Under the pieces are notes generated by a model. It saw nothing but the letters and a program-made list of their open reading frames with translations, was not told where the DNA came from and ran no database searches. From Kribbella antibiotica (GTDB taxonomy: Bacteria; Actinomycetota; Actinomycetes; Propionibacteriales; Kribbellaceae), in NCBI RefSeq assembly GCF_004349055.1, contig NZ_SMKX01000055.1, forward strand, positions 1-49,130: a stretch of DNA of 49,130 bases. Direction: 5' to 3'. The position numbers and the translations under genes are program-made. Below, in pieces: positions 25,090 to 33,718 of this stretch; position 1 is the first letter of the stretch, and each line of letters starts with the position of its first letter.

Positions 25090-25878
25090 ATGGGCGAAGT
25101 GGAAACCCCCTTGCTCGGCGGCACCGCCAATCGGGGACTCGTCGTCCGGGTCCGCGATACCGTCCGGCGACCGCTCCGGGTCAGCAGTCCCGCGACTCAC
25201 GCCGTACTGCGGCATTTGGAGGACGTGGGATTCACCGGTGCACCGCGGTTCCTGGATGTCGACGACCAGGGTCGGGAGGTGCTGACGTACGTACCGGGTG
25301 AGACGGTCACGCCGCCGTACCCGGAGTGGTCGATGACGGATGCGGCGCTGGACAGCGTGGCCGTGCTGCTGCGTTCGTACCACGAAGCCGTCGCCGGGTT
25401 TGCGGCTGCGGACTACGAGTGGGCTGAGCCGGTGCCCGCGGCGTACGTGGACGGGACGGTCAGCCACAACGACCCGAACCTGGACAACATCGTGTTCCGG
25501 GACGGCGTTGCGGTCGCCCTGATCGACTTCGATTTAGCCGGGCCGGGATCAGGGCTATGGGACGTCGCCGCCGCGATCCGGCTGTGGGCGCCGCTGCGTC
25601 CGGCCGACGACATTCACGACGTACGGCGGGGACGCGCGCTCAGTCGGCTGCGTCGCTTCGCGGACACCTACGGGCTGGACGAGGCCGATCGCCGGCGGCT
25701 CGTCGCGGCAACGGCGGACAACCACGTCTGGTGTATGGACTACGTCCGCCGCGGTTCCGAGACCGGGCATCCCTGGTTCCACCAGCGGTGGACCACCGGC
25801 GAATCCGACCTGACCGCCCGCACCGACGCATGGTTCACTCGCCAGGCTCAGGCGCTGCAGGACGCGCTGCTGCGCTAG
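25090..25878 (+). CDS. Aminoglycoside phosphotransferase (APH)-fold kinase
   Basis: A 262-residue small-molecule kinase of the APH/choline kinase superfamily. It has the catalytic motif HNDPNLDN (HxDxxxxN) and the metal-binding DFDLAGPG. The N-terminal lobe is short. The family phosphorylates hydroxyl groups of antibiotics, choline, sugars or amino-acid derivatives; the substrate here cannot be read from the sequence. It starts six bases after the SorC gene and is probably co-transcribed with it. It overlaps the convergent membrane protein gene by 44 bases. Confidence 0.87.
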   Translation: MGEVETPLLGGTANRGLVVRVRDTVRRPLRVSSPATHAVLRHLEDVGFTGAPRFLDVDDQGREVLTYVPGETVTPPYPEWSMTDAALDSVAVLLRSYHEAVAGFAAADYEWAEPVPAAYVDGTVSHNDPNLDNIVFRDGVAVALIDFDLAGPGSGLWDVAAAIRLWAPLRPADDIHDVRRGRALSRLRRFADTYGLDEADRRRLVAATADNHVWCMDYVRRGSETGHPWFHQRWTTGESDLTARTDAWFTRQAQALQDALLR

Positions 25879-26254
25879 CTTCCTGCTGGCCCGCGTAGTA
25901 GTTCTCCTGCAGCTTCCGCACGAAATGCGGCAGGAACACCGCCGGCCCGACCGGCCAGGCCTGACCGCCGTCCATCAGGAGAGCCAGGCCGAAGGCCAGC
26001 ACCGTGAGCGCGATCAGCACGATCCAGCCGTTCTGGCAGATCCACGGACCGTTGTCGGAGATCAGCCCCCACCGGGTCACCGCACCGACGAGAAGCAGCC
26101 CGGTCGTCAACGCGAGTACCGCGACCGTCGCGCCGTACTGCCAACCGTGCGCCTCCTGCCATGGATCGTCATGCCGGACCGCCCGCACCAACTGCACGAC
26201 TCCTGCGATCGCGACCAGCGCGTACAGGACTGCTCCCAGCTTCAGCTTCGGCAC
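25835..26254 (-). CDS. Small multi-pass membrane protein of unknown function
   Basis: A 139-residue protein with about three membrane segments (AVLYALVAIAGVVQLVRAV, YGATVAVLALTTGLLLVGAV, and GWIVLIALTVLAFGLALLM), a loop with one cysteine (PWICQNG) and a charged proline/alanine tail. No recognised domain. It overlaps the APH gene tail by 44 bases in convergent orientation. The 50-base gap to the next gene upstream probably holds both promoters. Confidence 0.75.
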   Translation of the reverse strand: MPKLKLGAVLYALVAIAGVVQLVRAVRHDDPWQEAHGWQYGATVAVLALTTGLLLVGAVTRWGLISDNGPWICQNGWIVLIALTVLAFGLALLMDGGQAWPVGPAVFLPHFVRKLQENYYAGQQEASAAARPAAPEPGE

Positions 26255-26304
26255 ACCTGAGTATCGCTAGGGGGTGGTTCACCGTTACCGACCCGTACCG
26301 GAGA

Positions 26305-26910
26305 ATGGTGCGGGTGAGTGCGCGTGTGGTGTTGCTGGCCGGGCCGTCCGGGGCCGGGAAGTCGCGATTGGCGGAGCTGACCGGGCTGCCGGTCGTGCGC
26401 CTGGACGACTTCTACCGGGACGGCGACGACGAGGCAATGCCGCGCTCCCCGCTCGGCATCGTCGACTGGGATGACCCCTCCTCCTGGGACGGCGCGCGTG
26501 CCGTGGCCGCTCTCGAGCAGCTGTGCCGGACCGGCGAGGCCGACATGCCGATCTACGAGATCTCCGCCGACGGCACCGTCGGCCACCGCGAGTTCAGCAC
26601 CGAAGCCTCCCCGCTGATCATTGCCGAAGGCATCTTTGCCGACCAGATCACCAGTGAGCTCAGGGATCGCGGTCTACTCGCTGTAGCCATCTGTGTGCGG
26701 CACCACCGGCTCGTCACCTTCGTCCGCCGCTTCCAGCGCGACCTCCGGGAACACCGCAAGCCCCCGTTCACCCTGCTCCGCCGCGGTCTCCTGCTGCTGC
26801 GCGACGACCCTCAGGTCGTCCGCCGCTGCGTCGAAGCCGGCTGCGAACCGATGACCCCGAAGTCCGCCCTGCGCCGTATCACCGCAGTGAAGGCCGATTC
26901 ACACCGGTAG
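26305..26910 (+). CDS. Uridine-kinase-like P-loop kinase
   Basis: About 201 residues. Walker A is GPSGAGKS (residues about 13-20), followed by the uridine kinase/phosphoribulokinase signature VRLDDFYRDGDD and IVDWDDPSSWD, and later PIYEISADG and IIAEGIFAD. These match actinobacterial proteins annotated as uridine kinase that phosphorylate nucleosides. The start is uncertain: ATG 26305 has GGAGA directly abutting, so GTG 26314 may be used. The open frame continues further upstream into the promoter region without domain content. Confidence 0.85.
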   Translation: MVRVSARVVLLAGPSGAGKSRLAELTGLPVVRLDDFYRDGDDEAMPRSPLGIVDWDDPSSWDGARAVAALEQLCRTGEADMPIYEISADGTVGHREFSTEASPLIIAEGIFADQITSELRDRGLLAVAICVRHHRLVTFVRRFQRDLREHRKPPFTLLRRGLLLLRDDPQVVRRCVEAGCEPMTPKSALRRITAVKADSHR

Positions 26911-26940
26911 TTCGGCCGTTGTTCACTTCTGCCTGCTCGG

Positions 26941-27591
26941 ATGGGGCTCGTGAACCGCTCGGCTCCTGGTATAGCCGCCGTAGTAACCGCTCTGCTGCTC
27001 GGCGTCACCGCCTGCGGCAACGACGCGGGCGCTTCCGTGCGCCCAGCCGCTGCCCCCGCCGCAGTGGCTGAGCAACCCGCGCCCAGCGCCCTGGCCGGTC
27101 TGGTCGCGCTCCCAGCGGGCTACATTGCCGACCCGAAGAACACCACCGGCCCCTTCACCACCGAGACCTACCTGGCGAACTACTCCGCCGAGCCGGCCCT
27201 GGACCGCGCGCTCCTCCTGAACGCCGGCTTCGCCACCGGCTACCGCGCCACGAGGCTCAGCCCCGACAAGAAGAAGCGCTACGTCATTCAGCTCTTCAAG
27301 GCCGCCAACCCCGCCAAGGCAAAGATCCTCCAGGCCGGCCTCTGGCGCCAGGAGACCCGCGACCACCCGTTCCAGGTCCCCGGCGCCCTCAGCAACGCCC
27401 ACGCCGCCTATGACGCAGGCACCGAGAAGACCGAAGCCATCGCCGAAGCCAGCTTCACCGCGGGCAACTTGGTCGCGCTCCTGTCAGTCCGCCAATCGGC
27501 GCCCCTCAACACACCCATCACCCCGGACACCGCCCTCATCACCACCCAAGTCGCGCTTCAGCACACGCGGCTCACCAGCAAATCCAGCTGA
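26941..27591 (+). CDS. Lipoprotein of unknown function
   Basis: A 216-residue protein with a lipoprotein signal: basic start, hydrophobic segment (GIAAVVTALLLGV) and a lipobox ending VTAC (cysteine at residue 25), followed by an alanine/proline linker. The mature domain (about residues 50-210) is mixed alpha/beta with LAGLVALPAGYIADP and YVIQLFKAANPAKA. No named family recognised. It starts 30 bases after the kinase gene and ends three bases before the convergent LysM/BTAD gene. Confidence 0.75.
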   Translation: MGLVNRSAPGIAAVVTALLLGVTACGNDAGASVRPAAAPAAVAEQPAPSALAGLVALPAGYIADPKNTTGPFTTETYLANYSAEPALDRALLLNAGFATGYRATRLSPDKKKRYVIQLFKAANPAKAKILQAGLWRQETRDHPFQVPGALSNAHAAYDAGTEKTEAIAEASFTAGNLVALLSVRQSAPLNTPITPDTALITTQVALQHTRLTSKSS

Positions 27592-27594
27592 GAG

Positions 27595-30411
27595 TCAGCC
27601 AGCCCGCCGAGCCCGGCTCGCATCTGTCGGCAGCAGTTCGTCGATCAGAGCTTCGGTTTCCGGACTGAGGACCAGACCGTGCTTGAGCACGCCCTCCCCC
27701 AACGTCTCAACCACCTTCTCCGCCGCGGCAGTACCGCCGTACCGGTGCTCAGCAATGAGCAGGTCCCGCCACATCAGATCGGAGCTCGAAGCCAGCCGGA
27801 GCCCGGCCCGAGCAGCACTGACCGCTCCAGCAGGGTCGTCGTCCCCCAGGGCCAACTGGGACAGCCGGTGGGCTGTGTCGACCACCAGGTCCGGCACGAT
27901 CCGTTCGAGGTGAACGCGCGCGATCCACGAGTAGCCGCCCCGTGGCCGGCCGCTGAGGAACGCACCACGTACCAGGTGCAGGCTGCGCCGTAACAGCTCC
28001 CGCTCGTCCCGCACCGTCTGTGCGGTCCGCGAGCGCCGGACCAGGTCGCAGAAGCAGTCCCAGTCGACGGCCACCTCAGGCCCGAGGTACAGCCGCCCGT
28101 TCACGTCCTGACGCAAGTGGTGTCCACCTTGTGAGTCCGTGCCGAGCCACTGCCGGACCCGCTCGACGGTCGCGTCCCGCACGTCGGACGTGACGCCACG
28201 CGGCCAGACCGAAGCGCCCAGCACGCTCGGGTGAACGCCGCCGGGGTGCAGCGCGATGAAGGTCACGATCTCCATTGCCAAGGGCAACCGCTCGGCCTCG
28301 AAGGCATACGGGCTGCGAACCTCGACCGCGCCAAGGACACCGACCCGGACGCTGGCAGTGACCCAGTTCGAGTCGTCGCCGGAGCTGCCGGTCGGTGGAA
28401 TCCGAACCCGGCTGCCACCGGACGGGAGCTGGGTCGAGGTCCGGGCCGCGGCGAGCAGTTCGGTGACCAGCTCGACGGTGGGCTCGGAAAGCCTGCTGGC
28501 CGAGAGCACCAACCCGAGCGCCGGGATCAGAAGCGTGCCCGACTCGTCCACCTGCAGCTGCCAACGGGCACCGGTCACGTCACCCGCGACCATCAGGCCG
28601 AACCCGGCCCGCGGCTGAGCAGCCAGTACTGCGAGCCTCCGCGCGGTGTCCTCGTCCGGTGGCGCACCCAGGACGACGTACTGCGGTGAAGCGTCCGCCG
28701 ACCGGCTGACCCGGCCCGTGAGCACCTCGGCCTCCATCCCGCCCAGCTCGAAGTCGGGCAGCACCAGGTCGATGTCCGGAACCACCCGGAGCCGATCCGC
28801 GAGTACCTCACCGACCGAGTCCGGCAGTCCGGACGTGGTCACCCGGAGCTGGTCACCCCAGGGGTTCGTCGCCAACTGCACCGCGACCGAGGTTGCAACC
28901 TCTCGGGCAACGACCGAGTCACCGCGGACGCTCAACGCACCGCCGGCGGCCTCGAGGTCGACCAGCACATCGCGCTCGTGCTGGTCGCGACCGAGACAGA
29001 CCAGGGCCGGGTACGGCGCCGGGCCGGTCGCATCGGCCGCGATCTCCGACCGTTCCAGCCGCCAGCGTCGGCCGTCGTCGAGCACCTGCCAAGAGGCCGG
29101 CGCATCCGTACGCGGAGGCGCCAGCAACAACTCGATGGCGTAGTCGTCGACCGCGGCGGCAAACAGCGGCGGCAACGGAACCCCGACCGCATCGCACTGG
29201 CCGACCAGGCCACGGAGCGCCCGATCGAGGGCCTCGGACCGGGCCGGGTCTGCGCCCGCTCGCAATGCAACCTCGGCGACCGTGGCTGCTGGCTCCGGGT
29301 CGCGGCCACGCCGTCGGTACCGCTCCACGAGAAGCAGGCCGAGCAGACCGGCTGCAACCAGACCACCGCCGAGCAGATCATTCGGAAGCCGCCAGCGTGA
29401 GTCCTGCTGGCCGTTGTCGCCGGCCGGCTGGTGCTCGCCGCCACCGGTCGGCGGCTGGTGGATGCCACCGTCCTTCCCGTCGCCGCCATCTCCGCCGCCG
29501 GCCTGTTCGATGTCTGGGGTGTCCACCCCAGGATTCGGCGTGTCGGTCTGGTGCGTATCGGACGCGGTCCGGACCGGTGCCGGAACGTGCTCGGCCGGCT
29601 GTCGCTCGACTCCGGTGGCGTCCTCGGGCATGACCAGCGTCCAGCCGGGCTGGATCAGCCGTGCGAGGTGCAGGTGCTGGCCGTCGGGCTGGACCCGCTC
29701 CTTGTTGAGCTCGTAGATCTCCTTGTAGCGTCGACCGTCGCCGAGGTGCTTGTCGGCGATGTCCCAGAGGCTGTCGTGATGGTGCCCGTGCGGGGCCTTC
29801 ACGACGTAGACCCTCTTGCCAGCCAGCGGATCCTTGCTCGTCGCCTTCGTCGAGTGCTGCGGAGTGAATCGGTTCACGTCCACGTGCTCGTCGGCGGCCT
29901 GCTTCTCGGTCTGGGTCGTAGCGGAGATCGAGACGGACGACTTCGGCTCGATCGGGCTGCCGACGCTGCCGGTCACCGCGACCGCCTGACCGGCGGCGAT
30001 CCCGGTCAGCAGCAGCGCGCCGACCAGGACCCGGGCCAGCCTCTGGCTCCCACCACCGAGCGGAATCGGCCGGGGCACACCGCGGCCGCGCACCGCGCTG
30101 GCGACCTCGGCGACCACACAGACGCTGAAATGCAGCCAGGCCAGCCAGACAACGGCCCGCAGCACGGTCAGCACGGCATCGATACCGATCGGCGCGGTCA
30201 GGTCCGCGCGAGTCGGCCAGCCGTGCGGGAACGGCGGCGGTCCGGTCAGCACGAGGAGCGCGACCGGCACCCCGATCACGAGCAGCAGCAGCGCGAGGGC
30301 AGCCAGGATCGCCATCGGAGTGGAACGGCGCTCCGCTGGTGGCTCCTGGTAGAAGCGGCCTGGATCCGGTGCCTCGGTGAACCGCCCGGGCCCGGGTCGC
30401 TGGGTCGTCAT
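27595..30411 (-). CDS. Transmembrane LysM protein with C-terminal SARP/BTAD-like regulator domain
   Basis: A 938-residue protein and last gene of the Tad operon. Order: proline-rich N-terminus, membrane helices at about 33-55, 76-98 and 128-148; a LysM-like segment near residues 200-265 (YVVKAPHGHHHDSLWDIADK, YKEIYELNKERVQPDGQHLH, then IQPGWTLVMP); a low-complexity linker; another membrane helix (GGGLVAAGLLGLLLVERYRRRG); then about 530 residues ending with a winged-helix region (VRVGVLGAVEVRSPYAFEAE, then VERVRQWLG) and a BTAD-like helical repeat (RRSLHLVRGAFLSG through AEKVVETLGEGV). Similar LysM/BTAD fusions accompany actinobacterial Tad loci. It may sense the wall and regulate transcription from the membrane, which is inference. 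It starts 12 bases after the TadG-like gene stop. Confidence 0.85.
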   Translation of the reverse strand: MTTQRPGPGRFTEAPDPGRFYQEPPAERRSTPMAILAALALLLLVIGVPVALLVLTGPPPFPHGWPTRADLTAPIGIDAVLTVLRAVVWLAWLHFSVCVVAEVASAVRGRGVPRPIPLGGGSQRLARVLVGALLLTGIAAGQAVAVTGSVGSPIEPKSSVSISATTQTEKQAADEHVDVNRFTPQHSTKATSKDPLAGKRVYVVKAPHGHHHDSLWDIADKHLGDGRRYKEIYELNKERVQPDGQHLHLARLIQPGWTLVMPEDATGVERQPAEHVPAPVRTASDTHQTDTPNPGVDTPDIEQAGGGDGGDGKDGGIHQPPTGGGEHQPAGDNGQQDSRWRLPNDLLGGGLVAAGLLGLLLVERYRRRGRDPEPAATVAEVALRAGADPARSEALDRALRGLVGQCDAVGVPLPPLFAAAVDDYAIELLLAPPRTDAPASWQVLDDGRRWRLERSEIAADATGPAPYPALVCLGRDQHERDVLVDLEAAGGALSVRGDSVVAREVATSVAVQLATNPWGDQLRVTTSGLPDSVGEVLADRLRVVPDIDLVLPDFELGGMEAEVLTGRVSRSADASPQYVVLGAPPDEDTARRLAVLAAQPRAGFGLMVAGDVTGARWQLQVDESGTLLIPALGLVLSASRLSEPTVELVTELLAAARTSTQLPSGGSRVRIPPTGSSGDDSNWVTASVRVGVLGAVEVRSPYAFEAERLPLAMEIVTFIALHPGGVHPSVLGASVWPRGVTSDVRDATVERVRQWLGTDSQGGHHLRQDVNGRLYLGPEVAVDWDCFCDLVRRSRTAQTVRDERELLRRSLHLVRGAFLSGRPRGGYSWIARVHLERIVPDLVVDTAHRLSQLALGDDDPAGAVSAARAGLRLASSSDLMWRDLLIAEHRYGGTAAAEKVVETLGEGVLKHGLVLSPETEALIDELLPTDASRARRAG

Positions 30412-30423
30412 GCTTGTCGTCTC

Positions 30424-30858
30424 CTAGCCGATCCCGATCTGGGGTACCGCGGTGGCGTTACCGCGGATCGTGAACGTGCTGATGCCGATCAGCGACAGGA
30501 TCGCCGTGTCCACCGTCGTCTGCGCCGACACACTCACCTCGTTGCCGTCCACAACGACCGAGATGTCCGTGTAGCCCCGGTCGCCGAGGAAGTTGGTGGC
30601 CACCGCGGTGGCCTGACCCGGATCGACCCGGACCTCCTGGAGGTTGCGCAGCGCGGGAACGTCGATCGCGTTCGCTGCCGAGCGGGCCGCCTGCTCGGTA
30701 TCGTCAGTCAGCTGACTGCGCTTGTTGAGGGCGAGACCGCCGTCGATCACGATGCCGGCCCCGACCATCAGGACAGTGGCGAATCCGAGCATGAAGATCG
30801 TCGCGGAGCCACGCTGACTCCGGCGCCGCCCGCACGGCCGTCGGCCGAGCAGTGTCAT
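30424..30858 (-). CDS. TadG-like pilus assembly protein
   Basis: A 144-residue pseudopilin-like protein. A basic leader ending QRG is followed by SATIFMLGFATVLMVGAGIV and a charged ectodomain containing RSQLTDDTEQAARSAANA, as in TadG/putative Flp assembly proteins. Unlike the other three pilins here, it lacks the glutamate five residues after the processing glycine (F instead). It overlaps the TadE gene by ATGA. GGGAG lies before the start. Confidence 0.82.
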   Translation of the reverse strand: MTLLGRRPCGRRRSQRGSATIFMLGFATVLMVGAGIVIDGGLALNKRSQLTDDTEQAARSAANAIDVPALRNLQEVRVDPGQATAVATNFLGDRGYTDISVVVDGNEVSVSAQTTVDTAILSLIGISTFTIRGNATAVPQIGIG

Positions 30859-31280
30859 CGTGTCTCCCGGAAGGTGTCGATCGGTGCCGAGCTGCTGATC
30901 GTCACGGTCTTCGAGCCGGGCAGGCCGATCAGCCCGAGCCCGTCGTACGAGACCTCACAACTGATGGTGACGGTCAGCATGCCGCCGGACACGAAGGCAC
31001 CGCTCAGTTCCGGCCCGGAGCAGGCGCCGACGTCCTGGAGGGAGGCTGCCGTGATGTCGGCCACGACCGCCAGAGCACGGCCTTCGTCCTTCTCCAGGGT
31101 GGCCGCGCGGACAGCGTCCCGGGTGGTGGCCTCGATATCGCCGCGGACCGCAACGTAACGGCCACCGGCCACGACCAGCATCATGAACGCGACCATCAGT
31201 GGCGCGAGCAGGACGATCTCGACAGCCATCGAGCCGCGGTCTGAGCGCCATCGCGCATGGAGTCGCTCAGTTGCCCGCAC
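30855..31280 (-). CDS. TadE-family minor pseudopilin (second)
   Basis: A 141-residue protein with a basic leader ending DRG, then SMAVEIVLLAPLMVAFMMLV, the TadE-type transmembrane start with glutamate at +5 after the glycine. The outer part has a cysteine pair (VGACSG and ISCEV). It starts with GTG at 31280 with GAGGAG four bases upstream, overlapping the previous gene by 14 bases. Minor pseudopilins of this family help assemble Flp pili. Confidence 0.87.
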   Translation of the reverse strand: MRATERLHARWRSDRGSMAVEIVLLAPLMVAFMMLVVAGGRYVAVRGDIEATTRDAVRAATLEKDEGRALAVVADITAASLQDVGACSGPELSGAFVSGGMLTVTISCEVSYDGLGLIGLPGSKTVTISSSAPIDTFRETR

Positions 31281-31677
31281 GGAACTCCTCCAGCGGGGCC
31301 TGGACGACCTGGGTCACGGTCGGCGGGTCGACGAACGGCGTGATCTTCTGCGCGTGACCGGTCACCACGACCCGCACCTGCTGGGTGCCGACCGGGGTCA
31401 CGCTCACCTGCACGTCCTCGAGGATGCCCTTGCCGATCTTGGTGGTGTACTCGACCCCGGCTACCTCGGCCTTGCCCGCGTCCAGCGTCGTCCGGGCCAC
31501 CCGGGCAGTCTCCCGTGCCGCCGCGGAGGCAGCCTGGTTGCCGAGGTAGATCAATGACAGCTGGATCGTGAGGAAGATCGCCAGCATCAGAATGGGCATG
31601 TAGAGGACGAGCTCGATGGTGCTCGCACCGCGCTCGTCACGCCTCCGCTGGGCCCGCCTCCGGCCGAAGAGTTTCAT
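31267..31677 (-). CDS. TadE-family minor pseudopilin (first)
   Basis: A 136-residue protein. The leader ends DERG, followed by ASTIELVLYMPILMLAIFLT, the TadE hallmark with glutamate at +5. A helical stalk (NQAASAAARETARVARTTLD) leads to a small extracellular domain. It starts ten bases after the flp stop. Confidence 0.88.
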   Translation of the reverse strand: MKLFGRRRAQRRRDERGASTIELVLYMPILMLAIFLTIQLSLIYLGNQAASAAARETARVARTTLDAGKAEVAGVEYTTKIGKGILEDVQVSVTPVGTQQVRVVVTGHAQKITPFVDPPTVTQVVQAPLEEFRAGN

Positions 31678-31687
31678 CGCTACCCGG

Positions 31688-31891
31688 TCAGCCCAGGGGG
31701 AGGTTTTTGGCCTTACCGGTCAGCTTGGTCATGATGATCGCGCCGACCGCGATCGCGATCCCGATCACCAGCGCCGAGATCAGCACCCACTCGACCGCCG
31801 ATGCACCGCCTTGCGACCGGCGGGCACGCTGGATCCGGCCCTCGACGAGGACCTTGAGCAGAACGATTGCCTGGTTGGTGGGGTTGAACAT
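31688..31891 (-). CDS. Flp-type pilin (major subunit candidate)
   Basis: Sixty-seven residues from MFNPTNQ. A basic leader (VEGRIQRARRSQGG) precedes ASAVEWVLISALVIGIAIAV and a short polar tail. This is the class IVb prepilin layout: cleavage after the glycine with glutamate at +5. ATG at 31891 has GAGGAG seven bases upstream. An upstream extension of 15 residues in the same frame lies in front of this ribosome site and is unlikely to be used. No prepilin peptidase gene is in the window. Confidence 0.87.
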   Translation of the reverse strand: MFNPTNQAIVLLKVLVEGRIQRARRSQGGASAVEWVLISALVIGIAIAVGAIIMTKLTGKAKNLPLG

Positions 31892-31919
31892 GTCGATCAC
31901 TCCTCGGTGCAGGTCAGGC

Positions 31920-32837
31920 TCACAGCCCGACCACACGGGCTACCGCTGGATAGGTCAGGAACAGCAGAAATCCGACACACAGCAACATCTGTGCCATAAG
32001 CATGGACTGGGACCGTGCCTGGGCACGGCCTTCGGTGTCGGCGAGTTCCCGCCGACGCATCGAGATGGCCCGGGCCACCAGCGAGTCGCGTACCTTTGCG
32101 CCGTCCTCGGCGACCAGGGCCAGCGCCGCCGAAAGATCACGTAGTTCATCGATCGAGACCTCGTCACCGAGCTCACCGAGCGCCGCCCAGGGCGTGACGC
32201 CTTGCAACCGGGCCGTTTCGAGGGTGTCACGGATCCGGACGAATGCCCAGCCGTCACTGATTCCGGCGGCCGACGACAACGCCTCCGGTACGCCGCGACC
32301 GCCGGCCAGATTCATCGCGACAAGATCCAGGAAGGAGCTGACCACGTGCCGGAAGTCCCGTCGCCGGTCGGCCGCAACGGCCCGCAACTGGGCTGTCGGC
32401 AGCAGGGCACCGACCGCCGCGCCGATCAGGGCCAGCCAGATCGGAACGATCCCCGGCAGGCTCCCGGTCACGACGCTGACCGGCAGCAGCACGAAGAACG
32501 GCACGACGAAGCCGACCAGCGCACCCACCAGGCTGGTCGCCAGATGGGTCTCCAGGGACCGTCCGGAGATGCCGAGGTCGGCGCGGACCGAGGTCGGCAG
32601 CTGGATGCCTCGGGCATCGAATGCCCGGCGCAGGCCGGCCCCGAGCCGCCGCATCCGCAGCGACTCCTCCTGGTGCCGGCGATCAGCGGTCAGACTCACC
32701 TCGCGGCGGTAGCGCCGCCGGTCCGCATCCAGCTGCAGCAATCCCGCCGCACCGCTCGGGGCCGAGCTTCCGATGTACTGGATCAGAACCAGAATTCCGG
32801 CGCCGACCAAGGCGCCCGCCACCATCACCAGCGTCAT
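31920..32837 (-). CDS. tadC: TadC-type inner-membrane platform protein (GspF superfamily)
   Basis: A 305-residue membrane protein. An N-terminal helix, a cytoplasmic stretch, two or three central helices and a C-terminal helix (LLCVGFLLFLTYPAVARV). The GspF region includes LAMNLAGGRGVPEALSSAAG and IDELRDLSAALALVAEDGAK. It pairs with the overlapping TadB to form the platform on which TadA drives pilus assembly. Confidence 0.9.
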   Translation of the reverse strand: MTLVMVAGALVGAGILVLIQYIGSSAPSGAAGLLQLDADRRRYRREVSLTADRRHQEESLRMRRLGAGLRRAFDARGIQLPTSVRADLGISGRSLETHLATSLVGALVGFVVPFFVLLPVSVVTGSLPGIVPIWLALIGAAVGALLPTAQLRAVAADRRRDFRHVVSSFLDLVAMNLAGGRGVPEALSSAAGISDGWAFVRIRDTLETARLQGVTPWAALGELGDEVSIDELRDLSAALALVAEDGAKVRDSLVARAISMRRRELADTEGRAQARSQSMLMAQMLLCVGFLLFLTYPAVARVVGL

Positions 32838-33718
32838 CGCACACCGCCCCGGTCCGGGACCCGGTCACGGGCATGCAGGAAACGTTCAGGCACCTCGAAG
32901 GTGGACAGCCGCCGCAGCCAGAAGAACCCCAGGGCGAACAGGCCGAGGATGATCAGCAGCACGAACTGGCCGACGGGTGACGAATAGGGCTTGACGTACG
33001 GCTTGTTGAACAGCGAGAGACCGAGCACGACCACAACCGTGACGCCCATGACGATCTGGACACTGCGCCGGGTGCTGCGCCGGCCGGCGTTGACCCGCTG
33101 ACGCATGTCGAGCGCGGCCCGGGCCGACTCCGACAGCGAGGTGAGCACCTCGCGCAGACCGGGCCCGCGCAGCCTGGAGTTCAGGATCAGGCTCGCGACG
33201 ATGAGGTCGACACTGGAGTCGTCCATCTCGTCAGCGAAACGCTGAAGGGCCTGAGGCAGGGGGACACGCACCCTGAGCCGGTCCGCCAGTGCAGTCAGTT
33301 CCTTCGAGATCGCAGGCGAGGCGGCGTACGCCGTGGCCGGGATGGCCTGCTCGAGACCGACCGCGCCCGCCACCGTGTCCCGCAGAGACTCGGTCCAGCC
33401 GGCCAGCCCCTCCAGACGGCTGATCGCCTTCGCCTCCGCACCGGCTCCACCGAACAGCGCGGGCCAGACGAACACCAGGAATCCCATCGCCACGGCGGCC
33501 ACCGGCCAGCGCGTGAGCAACAGGATCAGCAGCCCGACGCCAGCGGCGATCGGCAACCGGACACCGGCCTTGCGGAGCGCGATAAGCAACGCCGACGGCG
33601 GTTTCATCTCCTCGTCGTCCTCGCGCGGGATCAGCGCCAGGACGAGCAGCAGGATGCCGCCACCGACCAGCGCGCCAAGCAGGACGATCAGCAGCAGGTT
33701 GACCGACGGAGCCGTCAT
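32834..33718 (-). CDS. tadB: TadB-type inner-membrane platform protein (GspF superfamily)
   Basis: A 294-residue partner of TadC with the GspF pattern AVGLEQAIPATAYAAS and DDSSVDLIVASLILNSRLRG, two N-terminal and two C-terminal membrane helices. The ATG at 33718 overlaps the TadA stop (ATGA), and the gene end overlaps the tadC start in the same way. Confidence 0.9.
   Translation of the reverse strand: MTAPSVNLLLIVLLGALVGGGILLLVLALIPREDDEEMKPPSALLIALRKAGVRLPIAAGVGLLILLLTRWPVAAVAMGFLVFVWPALFGGAGAEAKAISRLEGLAGWTESLRDTVAGAVGLEQAIPATAYAASPAISKELTALADRLRVRVPLPQALQRFADEMDDSSVDLIVASLILNSRLRGPGLREVLTSLSESARAALDMRQRVNAGRRSTRRSVQIVMGVTVVVVLGLSLFNKPYVKPYSSPVGQFVLLIILGLFALGFFWLRRLSTFEVPERFLHARDRVPDRGGVR

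Noticed and set aside
27600..27640. Short CGAGCCCGGCTCG palindrome as a terminator between convergent genes
   Set aside because: It lies inside the LysM/BTAD coding end, is short, and has no T-run.
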